Shown: positions 45,298-53,171 of the stretch, in pieces
Layout of the letters: each line of letters opens with the position of its first letter
Numbering within the stretch: the first letter of the stretch is position 1
Notes under the pieces: model-generated
What the model was told of the DNA's origin: nothing
Databases searched by the model: none
The model's input: the letters and a program-made list of their open reading frames with translations, nothing else
Assembly: GCA_029882975.1 (NCBI GenBank)
Contig: JAOUJW010000019.1
Location: forward strand, 1-64,000
Length of the DNA stretch: 64,000 nt
Reading direction: 5' to 3'
Origin: Gammaproteobacteria bacterium
Lineage (GTDB): Bacteria > Pseudomonadota > Gammaproteobacteria > SZUA-152
Program-made: the position numbers and the translations under genes

Positions 45298-46401
45298 CTA
45301 TATAAAATTTACATGCTGAATGTTTTGTTCGGACACACTTTCCAAATATCTGTTGACCTCGTCCATGCGGCAATTTTTCCTACAATCCTTAATATCCAGT
45401 TCATTATTGATAAAGTGAAAATTGTTCTTCCTGGCATCGCTATGCCATACTTTCTTAAAAGTTAAGTCGTTTATGTTGCCGTAACAAAATCGAGTATCCT
45501 TTAAATATGCACTACAACCATAGACTGATCCATCGGCCATAACGTAAGCCCAAAAAAACGGTGTGGCGTGGCAACTTTGATATGAAGGCTGCTTATACTC
45601 AATGTACTTGCTAATGGCATTACCTCGATATACCAACTTAAACTTGTCACTGCTCAATTCACCCCATATGGCCGCTTTGTTTTCAAACAAGCGATAATCA
45701 ATGTTTTCGTAAATCGTGGTTTCACTGAAACGATGTTGTGAATAGGGTTTTACAACTAAATAGTCCAATCCAATGTCGTCCCGGCAAAGTTTTGCCAATG
45801 TTTCCACTTCATTGACATTTTCCGGCAACAACAGGATTTGTGCTCCTATAGTACAATTCAAATTGTTTTCATTACGATAGGCCACCATATTACGCAAATT
45901 TTCCAGCGCCTTATAAAAATCTTGGTCCTTTGTTCTATGGATGCTCGCATATGTTTTGGCCGTGCCTGCATTGATTGATACTTTAATCCACTGCGTGTGA
46001 GCTAATGCATTATGTATGAATTCGTCGCGTACTACTGTTGCATTGGTGGTAAAGGAAACGTCGATACCACTTTCTTTGCAGAATAGAACATGTTGGGAAA
46101 TATCTTTATGCAGCATTGGTTCTCCCTCGCCGGCAAACATAATGCTTTTAATTCCCAATCGACCCATTTCAGATATTCGCTGTTCCAGAATGTTGGTATC
46201 TAAACGAACGGGCCTATATCCAATGTAATCCACTGCGCAAAATGTACAACGATGGTTGCATGCACCTACCGGCGATATCTCCACATAAATGGGATATACG
46301 TTCTTTGCCGTGTCCCAGTCATGTCTTCCATCTAACCACTGGCTTACGTTTCTGGGGTGATACATCAGTTTATGCCCGTCTATGGCAAATTGATCGGCCA
46401 T
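45298..46401 (-). CDS. Radical SAM/SPASM-like protein, first gene of sugar operon
   Basis: A 367-residue radical SAM protein with CNHRCTFC (about 53-60), the GEGEPMLH segment and a C-terminal SPASM-like region with scattered Cys (SCHATPF, YGCSAYL, DCRKNC). It shares architecture, FAIDGHKLMYH start and HVNFI end with the gene at 38693-40090, but lacks that protein's long polar N-terminal extension. As first gene it heads the operon; its promoter must lie within 46402-46635. Radical SAM enzymes of this type modify peptides or sugars; substrate unknown. Confidence 0.87.
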   Translation of the reverse strand: MADQFAIDGHKLMYHPRNVSQWLDGRHDWDTAKNVYPIYVEISPVGACNHRCTFCAVDYIGYRPVRLDTNILEQRISEMGRLGIKSIMFAGEGEPMLHKDISQHVLFCKESGIDVSFTTNATVVRDEFIHNALAHTQWIKVSINAGTAKTYASIHRTKDQDFYKALENLRNMVAYRNENNLNCTIGAQILLLPENVNEVETLAKLCRDDIGLDYLVVKPYSQHRFSETTIYENIDYRLFENKAAIWGELSSDKFKLVYRGNAISKYIEYKQPSYQSCHATPFFWAYVMADGSVYGCSAYLKDTRFCYGNINDLTFKKVWHSDARKNNFHFINNELDIKDCRKNCRMDEVNRYLESVSEQNIQHVNFI

Positions 46402-46635
46402 GGTGTCCTTCCGTGTTATCGTCCTTGATGAACCGATGAGTTCCGTGGCTGTACCAACGGATTACCGCCGGCCGGCTACATCGATAAATAGAAGTTGAGC
46501 AATTAATGTGCCAGGGAAAAGTTACAATAAGGAAGAAACGAGTTTGAGACAAACCTTATCAATCATTATCTGATCAATAAGATACAGTAGATAACACAAG
46601 TACTTTATGAAGCGATATTGTCGGAAAAATTGTGA

Positions 46636-47874
46636 TTATTCATATCGCAGCGCGTCTACCGGTTTCATCGTCGCGGCACGATGCGCCGGATAATAGCCGG
46701 ACACTATTCCCACCAGCATGGAGACCAAGAGTGCGACAAGCGCCATATACCAGGAAGGATGAATGGGGTAGCCGATAAACAAGCCGGTTGCGTAAATTAC
46801 CCCTACCCCCAAAAGCAAACCGATCACCCCCCCCACACTGGTGACATACACGGATTCCAATAAGAACTGAGCTAATATATCGGAATACTGCGCCCCCATC
46901 GCTTTTCGGATCCCTATCTCGCGGGTACGCTCAATGACCGATGTACTCATAATGTTCATGACCCCCATTCCACCAACAAGCAAAATGATAAAGGCGGCGC
47001 CCAATCCGCCTGCAGTGATGGAGTAACGCCAATATTCCGCTTGCTGAATCCACTCCTCCATGGTTTCTTTCACATACTCAAACTTGCTTGAATGCGAGCG
47101 ATTTAACAAACCCTCCAATTGATCCACCGCATCCCGGGTTTTGGCCATGGAAACCGCTTCTGCCTGCAAAGTGTGTATATCCTTGGAACCTAAATATGTT
47201 TGATAGACAGTGTAGGGAACCAAAATGCGGCCGTTAACGTCGTAAGTATCCACTCCCAGGTTGGCCAGCAGATCCCGATTCTTGTTATCCAACAATCCAA
47301 TCACCGTAAATTTTTGGTCGAATAATCTAAAGCTTCTACCCAAGTAACGGCCACTGCGACCGAACAGTCCCTCTGCCACCTTGGGGGCAATTATGGCTAC
47401 ATTTTTGCGCCTCGAAACTTCATCGGAACGGAAATTTCTACCGGACATTAGCCGATCGTTGTTTATACCGAGGTATTCCACCCCTATTCCCTCGATAACT
47501 GCATCAAAAAAGGAACTACCAGCGCTGACACTGGTCGTCTCGTTGACGAATACGGAAGGTGTTGCACGAGCAATGGCCGGACAACAGCCTTTCTGAATAT
47601 TGCCAAAATCCTCGTTGGAAATACCGCTACCCTGCCTTACAGACCGATTGGGGTTTTCGTTTTCCCATTTCCGGTAAATCCAAATAGATTTTAGACCGTA
47701 GGTTTCCAACTCTGAAAATACGTATTTCTTAATAGCTTCACTGGCTGTGCCTACCGCCATAACCGCAGCGATACCCAAAGCAATACCTAGCACACTTAAC
47801 ATGGCTCGCAAACGATTCTCTGCGATGGAATGTAGCGCTTGTACTGAAGCATCATAGATAATGTATAACTGCAT
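46636..47874 (-). CDS. MacB-type ABC transporter permease
   Basis: A 412-residue permease of the MacB/FtsX family. It has an N-terminal helix with RLRAMLSVLGIALGIAAVMAVG (about 20-45), a large periplasmic MacB_PCD domain (about 50-280) and three C-terminal helices with RTREIGIRKAMGAQYSDILAQFLLES. It ends with the common PVDALRYE. The ATPase is a separate gene directly upstream (one base apart), unlike E. coli MacB where both are fused. With the adaptor gene it should form a tripartite exporter with an outer-membrane channel encoded elsewhere. Confidence 0.92.
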   Translation of the reverse strand: MQLYIIYDASVQALHSIAENRLRAMLSVLGIALGIAAVMAVGTASEAIKKYVFSELETYGLKSIWIYRKWENENPNRSVRQGSGISNEDFGNIQKGCCPAIARATPSVFVNETTSVSAGSSFFDAVIEGIGVEYLGINNDRLMSGRNFRSDEVSRRKNVAIIAPKVAEGLFGRSGRYLGRSFRLFDQKFTVIGLLDNKNRDLLANLGVDTYDVNGRILVPYTVYQTYLGSKDIHTLQAEAVSMAKTRDAVDQLEGLLNRSHSSKFEYVKETMEEWIQQAEYWRYSITAGGLGAAFIILLVGGMGVMNIMSTSVIERTREIGIRKAMGAQYSDILAQFLLESVYVTSVGGVIGLLLGVGVIYATGLFIGYPIHPSWYMALVALLVSMLVGIVSGYYPAHRAATMKPVDALRYE

Positions 47875-48546
47875 CTAAGTCTTTTGCTCCAGCAATTTAC
47901 CATCCTTTACCTGTACAATTCGACTGGCATAAGCTGCCACTTCGTGCTCATGAGTCACCATGACGATGGTTTTACCGCTTTGATTCAATTGGGTAAAAAT
48001 CTGCATGATTTCATGACTGGTATTTGAATCCAACGCGCCGGTAGGTTCATCCGCAATTATTAAATCGGGACTGTTAACCAAGGCTCTGGCAATAGCCACT
48101 CTTTGTTGCTGCCCCCCGGACATCTGTGCAGCAGAATGATCGGCTCGACTTCGTAAGCCCACTATATCCAAAGCAGCCAACGCTCGATGTTTCCTCAAAT
48201 CCACCGATACACCCGCATATACCATGGGTAGTTCCACATTTCGCAATGCGGAAATTCTGGGGATGAGATTGAACGATTGAAATACAAATCCGATATGACG
48301 ATTGCGAATGGACGCCAGTTCCGCCTCCGAAGCCAGTCCCACCGGACGCCTGGCAAATAGATATTTGCCCGTATCCACGCTGTCCAAACAACCAATGATA
48401 TTTAAAAGCGTTGTTTTACCGGAACCGGATGGTCCCATAATAGCGACAAATTGACCTTGCGGCACGTGTAACGAAACATGCCGGAGCACAGGCACCGGCA
48501 CGTTGCCAAGATAGTAAGTTTTACTTACATCTTGAAGTTGAATCAT
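47875..48546 (-). CDS. MacB/LolD-type ABC transporter ATPase
   Basis: A 223-residue ATPase with Walker A GPSGSGKTT, LLNIIGCLD, signature MSGGQQQR, Walker B LIIADEPTGALD and switch His in MVTHEHE. Such MacB-type subunits use ATP for mechanotransmission, pushing periplasmic substrates through an outer-membrane channel. It follows the adaptor gene after five bases and abuts the permease gene, so the three are one operon. Confidence 0.94.
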   Translation of the reverse strand: MIQLQDVSKTYYLGNVPVPVLRHVSLHVPQGQFVAIMGPSGSGKTTLLNIIGCLDSVDTGKYLFARRPVGLASEAELASIRNRHIGFVFQSFNLIPRISALRNVELPMVYAGVSVDLRKHRALAALDIVGLRSRADHSAAQMSGGQQQRVAIARALVNSPDLIIADEPTGALDSNTSHEIMQIFTQLNQSGKTIVMVTHEHEVAAYASRIVQVKDGKLLEQKT

Positions 48547-48551
48547 AAATT

Positions 48552-51371
48552 TTATCGAGCCAGATGGACGCGCTCACCGTCTTGTAAGTCCGCACCGTTG
48601 GTGATAATCACAGTTTGGCCGATACTGATTCCCTGTTGAATTTCCACATGTGTAAAATCTTCAATACCTGTTACCACTTCGGCATAACGAACTTTCCCTT
48701 GCTCTGCCAAAGCCACATAGGATCGTCCACCACGATTCAAAACCGCGGCAAACGGTAACTTAATAGCATTGGGATTCCAGGCAGTACGTATATCCGCGTC
48801 TACCTGCTGTCCAAAGCGCAACGCGGGCGCACTATTACCCAAACTAATGTACACACTGACTGTATTCGCTTTGTTTTTATTGTTAGCGGCTGCAGCCAGG
48901 CGTGTAACGGATTCGGACCATTGCAAACCTGGAAATGCTTCGGAAGACAGACCCACGGTTTGACCCACGGCAATACCACTGCTATCCGCAGTCGCCACTT
49001 CAACCTCGATTTCCTTTTGCCTTTCATCAATCAGTGTAAATAAAGTCTCAGACGGTACTACCCACTGCCCAACCTCAACAAAACGCGACGTGATGGTGCC
49101 GGCGAACGGTGCCAATATCCTGGGGTTCTCCAGGCTCAGCTTAGCAGTCCGAACCTCTTCGGCGGCGATACTTTCACGAGCTTTTGCAGAACGTAATTCA
49201 ACTTCCGCCTCTTCTACTAATTGCTTCGCTACAGCTCCCTTACTGAAAGCTTGATTTAGACGTTTAAGAGCTCGTTCCGCCAGGAGCACGTCTTCTTTAG
49301 CGCTTTCATGGGTAGCCATGGCCCGCTTCAAATAACTCTTCGCTTCGCGATCATCCAGCAATGCTAACAAATCACCGGTTTTTACTTTATCACCTTCTTC
49401 CACTTTTATTTGTGTTAAGCGCCCGGCTATAGAAGGTGTAATATTGGTTCTCAGTTTGCTCACCACTTTACCGGGAACATTTATGGATTGAAAAATTTCA
49501 CCCTGCTCGGCAACGATATATTGTACCGGCTTGCCCTCATCAAAATATTCACTCCAAATGGAATACAAGAAAAATAAGGCAATGCCTACAACTGCAAACG
49601 TAAACAGTTTACGCGGACCGTACAGTTCCATCACTGAGCCGACGACGGAAACAAACCGTGACGGTGAATAAGTGTTGCCAAAATCGGCCTCAACCAACGG
49701 GTAACGTTCCATTTCTTGCAAAATGTTGGAAGCGGCTTCAAGATCAGATTGAAAACCTCCCGACGGGCGATTCGGCTTTTCCGAGTGAGCAGCCGATTCG
49801 GCAGATGGTTGTACAGGCTCCTGTGGTGGAACTTGTTCTTGCTGCGGCGGTACTTGAGCTTGTTGAGGTGGTACCTGAGCCTGCTGCGGCGGTACTTGAG
49901 CCTGTTGAGGTGGTACCTGAGCCTGCTGCGGCGGTACTTGAGCTTGTTGAGGTGGTACTTGAGCTTGTTGAGGTGGTACCTGAGCCTGCTGCGGCGGTTC
50001 CTGAGCTTGTTGAGGTGGTACCTGAGCCTGTTGCGATCGCTGTGCTGGACGTCTGCGCACGGGTTGATAATCTATTGGCTGATCCGCATTGGTAGAGCGA
50101 GCGGCCAAGGACTCTGGCGTGACTTGCTGATCCAATGTTGGGGCAAAGACATGATAAGAACTATTATCCAACGGTTCCAATGTTAATGGTTCAGATGCAG
50201 CAGGAACTTGCTGTTGCGGCTGCCGTTGTTGCGACTGACGTTGCGACTGACGTTGCGACTGACCTTGTTGCGACTGACCTTGTTGCGGTGGTTGTTGTTG
50301 CGGGGTTTGTTGCGGGGTTTGTTGCGATGCCAAACGCTCCACTTCCGCCTGGCGGCGTGCCGCTGCAATTTCAGCCATACGCTTCTTCTTGGCCAAGGCT
50401 TTTGCTTTCAACAAACGTTCGCGAGCGGCTAATTGTTGCTCTGATGATTTAGCCGCGTGGGTATCGGGTGCCGCGGTTGGTTTGCTTGGTTGAGCTTGTT
50501 GGGGAGCGGCAACCGCTGTATGCGCTGATGGCTCTTTATACGCTGATGGCTCTTTATGCGCTGATGGCTCTTTATGCGCTGATGGCTCTTTATGCGCTGA
50601 TGGCTCTTTATGCGCTGATGGCTCTTTATTCGCCACTGGTGCATCTGAGCGAATCGTGGGAGTCACGGGTTTGGCCCGCTTCACATGTTTTACCGGTTGT
50701 GGCGTTTCCACTTCAGCGCTTTCATCCGCTGCAGAGGTTTTCAGGTTTCTGCGACCTACACTTTCCGCGTCAGCTTCGGGTTCGTGTTTCGTATCGTGGC
50801 CAAAAGGAACTACAGTGGACTCGGATTTCTTATTGGTCTCTAGTTTGAATTCTGGTTCTTCTTCCGCCTCGACGAAGAAATCCCCATCACCGTTTCGGTA
50901 TGACTCCACCAAGTTGCGTATGTGCTCATCCAGTTCGTCACCATTGACCGGCTTACTCATTATCTGGTTAGCACCGGCTGCATACACATTATTTAACACA
51001 TGCTCATCGGTTGCACCTGTGATCACAATTACCGGCAATGAGCTGACATGCTTATGGCCGCTATTGCGTAACGCCCGCACTAAATCATCTCCATCCATAC
51101 CTTCGGGTGAGACTTTGAGATCGGTGAGCAATAAATCGTATTGGTCTTCTACCAGCGCCACGAGTGCCGGTTCGGCTGAATCAAAATGATCCACCGTGTA
51201 ACCGTAGGGACGTAATAGACGTTTAACTACATAAGCGGAGGTACGACTGTCATCTACATAACATAAATGAGCCGGACCGGCGTTTGAATTTTTTTCGATC
51301 TCTCTGGACCGGTTTTTCGCACTTTTAGAACCGCTGCCTGTCATTGGAGGATATACCGTATTCACAACCAC
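48552..51371 (-). CDS. Receiver domain-periplasmic adaptor (MacA/HlyD-like) fusion
   Basis: A 939-residue fusion. Residues about 35-155 are a response-regulator receiver with the acidic pair in CYVDDS, phospho-acceptor Asp in LLLTDLKVSP, Thr in VITGAT and Lys in MSKPV. Residues 156-575 are a polar, probably disordered linker with six KEPSAH units (249-284), a basic helix (about 310-345), Gln-rich blocks and ten QQAQVPP units (about 445-515). One membrane helix lies near 588-606 (FTFAVVGIALFFLYSIW). The rest is a membrane-fusion adaptor: lipoyl/barrel halves around 640-680 and 745-790, a coiled coil (about 680-750) and a beta domain to the end. Topology puts the receiver in the cytoplasm and the adaptor in the periplasm. 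The first gene of the exporter operon; GTG at 51371 or ATG at 51344 could be the start. Confidence 0.9.
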   Translation of the reverse strand: MVVNTVYPPMTGSGSKSAKNRSREIEKNSNAGPAHLCYVDDSRTSAYVVKRLLRPYGYTVDHFDSAEPALVALVEDQYDLLLTDLKVSPEGMDGDDLVRALRNSGHKHVSSLPVIVITGATDEHVLNNVYAAGANQIMSKPVNGDELDEHIRNLVESYRNGDGDFFVEAEEEPEFKLETNKKSESTVVPFGHDTKHEPEADAESVGRRNLKTSAADESAEVETPQPVKHVKRAKPVTPTIRSDAPVANKEPSAHKEPSAHKEPSAHKEPSAHKEPSAYKEPSAHTAVAAPQQAQPSKPTAAPDTHAAKSSEQQLAARERLLKAKALAKKKRMAEIAAARRQAEVERLASQQTPQQTPQQQPPQQGQSQQGQSQRQSQRQSQQRQPQQQVPAASEPLTLEPLDNSSYHVFAPTLDQQVTPESLAARSTNADQPIDYQPVRRRPAQRSQQAQVPPQQAQEPPQQAQVPPQQAQVPPQQAQVPPQQAQVPPQQAQVPPQQAQVPPQQAQVPPQQEQVPPQEPVQPSAESAAHSEKPNRPSGGFQSDLEAASNILQEMERYPLVEADFGNTYSPSRFVSVVGSVMELYGPRKLFTFAVVGIALFFLYSIWSEYFDEGKPVQYIVAEQGEIFQSINVPGKVVSKLRTNITPSIAGRLTQIKVEEGDKVKTGDLLALLDDREAKSYLKRAMATHESAKEDVLLAERALKRLNQAFSKGAVAKQLVEEAEVELRSAKARESIAAEEVRTAKLSLENPRILAPFAGTITSRFVEVGQWVVPSETLFTLIDERQKEIEVEVATADSSGIAVGQTVGLSSEAFPGLQWSESVTRLAAAANNKNKANTVSVYISLGNSAPALRFGQQVDADIRTAWNPNAIKLPFAAVLNRGGRSYVALAEQGKVRYAEVVTGIEDFTHVEIQQGISIGQTVIITNGADLQDGERVHLAR
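49825..50034 (-). repeat. Ten tandem 21-bp units (QQAQVPP)
   Basis: In-frame array in the linker of the receiver-adaptor fusion. Two alternating unit versions (ggcggtacttgag.. and ggtggtacctgag..) point to higher-order 42-bp duplications. Likely variable in copy number by slippage. Confidence 0.9.
50524..50631 (-). repeat. Six tandem 18-bp units (KEPSAH)
   Basis: Unit GCTGATGGCTCTTTATGC on the plus strand, six nearly perfect copies, in frame with the receiver-adaptor gene. Only the first and last copies differ at the end of the unit. Confidence 0.92.
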
Positions 51372-51796
51372 GTACTACTTAAGAAATAGACTACACAAAA
51401 TGGGTAAGCAGGCAAGATCCAGTTTTATATACACTTTTGAGTTATACATGATCATGCTGCCCCCGCCGCACTACGTAACATACCACTAACAATTACGTTG
51501 TATACACAATACATGTCATTAGTACTAAATTACAACCAAAAATTCTTATTTTGTTCGTTTTAAAAAACTTACAACAAAGCGGCAAAAAATTGACTTTGAC
51601 CGCAGGAATCAAGAACATAGTGGATCATACACTAATTCGAAGCACAACTAAAATCAGCAAATACTATAAAGGCCGCCATCTTTAGAATGATTCCACAAAT
51701 AGAAAAACGCCGTATAAATTGACGCAATTATCTCTTTGAAACATAGAGAAAATCAAATTAACTATAGCATCACCTACATGAAGTAAGACTTTTCCC
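51372..51796. other. AT-rich divergent intergenic region (425 bp)
   Basis: No gene seen. It separates the divergent exporter operon and the Kelch-like gene and should hold both promoters. A TTGACG at 51719 with a poor -10 is the best sigma-70-like candidate for the plus gene. No repeats or strong hairpins were recognised. Confidence 0.5.
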
Positions 51797-52894
51797 ATGA
51801 CTAAAACGAAAACAAAAACTTCCTATTTTTTTCCCGTTTTTGGCATTTTTGCATTGAGCGCCCTGTTTTTCACGCTTTTACCAAAACGTTATACACCGGA
51901 CCCAAGCATTACCGAGATCTGGAAACCCGCCAGATCTTTTCAATTTCCCAGGCGTGCGCCCGCCGCCATAGCCCATCGAGGCTACATTTACCTGGTTGGC
52001 GGCGTGGATTCCGAAGGCAGCTATGTACAAACTGTGGAATTCAGCAAAATTGACCCTGAGGGACATTTATCACCCTGGCAAAACACCTCCGCATTACAAC
52101 AAGGTCGGTTTTATCTGGCTGCTACTGCTGTGGGTGATTTTGTTTTCGCAATTGGTGGCGGCGCAGGCCCCTTGGGCGCGGCCAATTACCCTGTCGCGAC
52201 CGTAGAAAGAGCCCGGATTCTGGAAAATGGGAGCCTGTCCCCCTGGGAAACAGTAACGCCGTTGGGCACTCCGCGACGCGGCTTAAAAGTGGCATCGGAC
52301 AAATCAGGTCGTGTTTTTGCAATCGGTGGCTATGACGGTAAGTTTTTGCGATCTATTGAACACTCGCAAATTTTTGCAGACGGAGAAATGGCCCAATGGC
52401 AAACGGACCCAGAGCAATCCTTGCTGGATCGATACATACATTCCGCAGCTGTATATAAGGAATTCCTATACGTTTTAGGGGGACACGTGCAAAAACAAAA
52501 CAGCATGAGTTACGGTGATGTAGAAATGAGCCGAATTCGTGCTGATGGCTTTGTCACGCCTTGGCAAATTCAAAAGAGCCGTTTAAACCATCCTCGCTTT
52601 ATTGCTTCGGCCTTTGCTGCCGCGAATCATTTGTATATCGCCGGCGGTCATAACGGCGCCCAACGTCTCGACAGCGTGGAATTTGCCCTCATCGCCGCAT
52701 CCGGACAGATCGGTCAGTGGCGCATGACCGCTGCTTTGCGGCAACCACGCAGTGCTGCTGCCATAGCCCATAACGATCAGTTTGTGTTTATCTTAGGTGG
52801 AATGAGCAACGATTCCCTACTCAATACAGTGGAATACACGCATATACACGCAAACGGCCAACTGGGCTTTATTGAGAAAACCACTGCAAAATAG
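51797..52894 (+). CDS. Membrane-anchored Kelch-like beta-propeller protein
   Basis: A 365-residue protein with a basic N-terminus and one hydrophobic helix (about 10-29, FFPVFGIFALSALFFTLL), probably a signal anchor. The rest is six to seven propeller repeats of about 50 residues. Each combines a Kelch strand (YLVGG, FAIGG, YVLGG, YIAGG, FILGG) with a motif of type VEFSKIDPEGHLSPWQ. The fold suggests a periplasmic binding surface; no catalytic function can be named. The gene diverges from the exporter operon and is followed by a small membrane protein gene. Confidence 0.85.
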   Translation: MTKTKTKTSYFFPVFGIFALSALFFTLLPKRYTPDPSITEIWKPARSFQFPRRAPAAIAHRGYIYLVGGVDSEGSYVQTVEFSKIDPEGHLSPWQNTSALQQGRFYLAATAVGDFVFAIGGGAGPLGAANYPVATVERARILENGSLSPWETVTPLGTPRRGLKVASDKSGRVFAIGGYDGKFLRSIEHSQIFADGEMAQWQTDPEQSLLDRYIHSAAVYKEFLYVLGGHVQKQNSMSYGDVEMSRIRADGFVTPWQIQKSRLNHPRFIASAFAAANHLYIAGGHNGAQRLDSVEFALIAASGQIGQWRMTAALRQPRSAAAIAHNDQFVFILGGMSNDSLLNTVEYTHIHANGQLGFIEKTTAK

Positions 52895-52985
52895 TGCCTT
52901 CAAGATCTGGGTCTTGCCAGCCCGGTACTTTTAATGCATCATCAGCGGCATTCTGAATGTAAAATCCTGTAGGGAGGCAATAAAC

Positions 52986-53114
52986 GTGTTGGATGTATTA
53001 ACTTGGATGGTAACAGCAGTGTCCGTCGTCGCAGTGGTTTTGATGGGAATTTTGGTAGTACAAATTTACAATGAAGACCATCCCTTAAATCAAAACCGTA
53101 AAGACACAGACTAA
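52986..53114 (+). CDS. Small single-helix membrane protein (42 aa)
   Basis: A short reading frame starting at GTG (52986) with a near-ideal AGGGAGG ribosome site eight bases upstream. The product has one hydrophobic helix (about residues 3-27, rich in Val) and a charged, Asn/Lys/Asp tail. It lies 91 bases after the Kelch-like gene on the same strand and ends 57 bases before the convergent kinase gene. The strong ribosome site and typical small-membrane-protein layout support it; no family is recognised. Confidence 0.6.
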   Translation: MLDVLTWMVTAVSVVAVVLMGILVVQIYNEDHPLNQNRKDTD

Positions 53115-53171
53115 ACCACGTAGCTCTGTAAGCGAACACGGCGAGCGGAGGGCGTCCTGGTCGCAAATCGT

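Noticed and set aside
49658-50186. Long plus-strand reading frames with Leu/Arg-rich repeats opposite the adaptor linker
   Set aside because: They are antisense shadows of the 21-bp tandem array; composition is a by-product of the repeat and no ribosome site is present.
50524-50631. Regular 18-bp repeats as a possible CRISPR or iteron array
   Set aside because: The units are contiguous without spacers, in frame with the adaptor gene and encode KEPSAH repeats.
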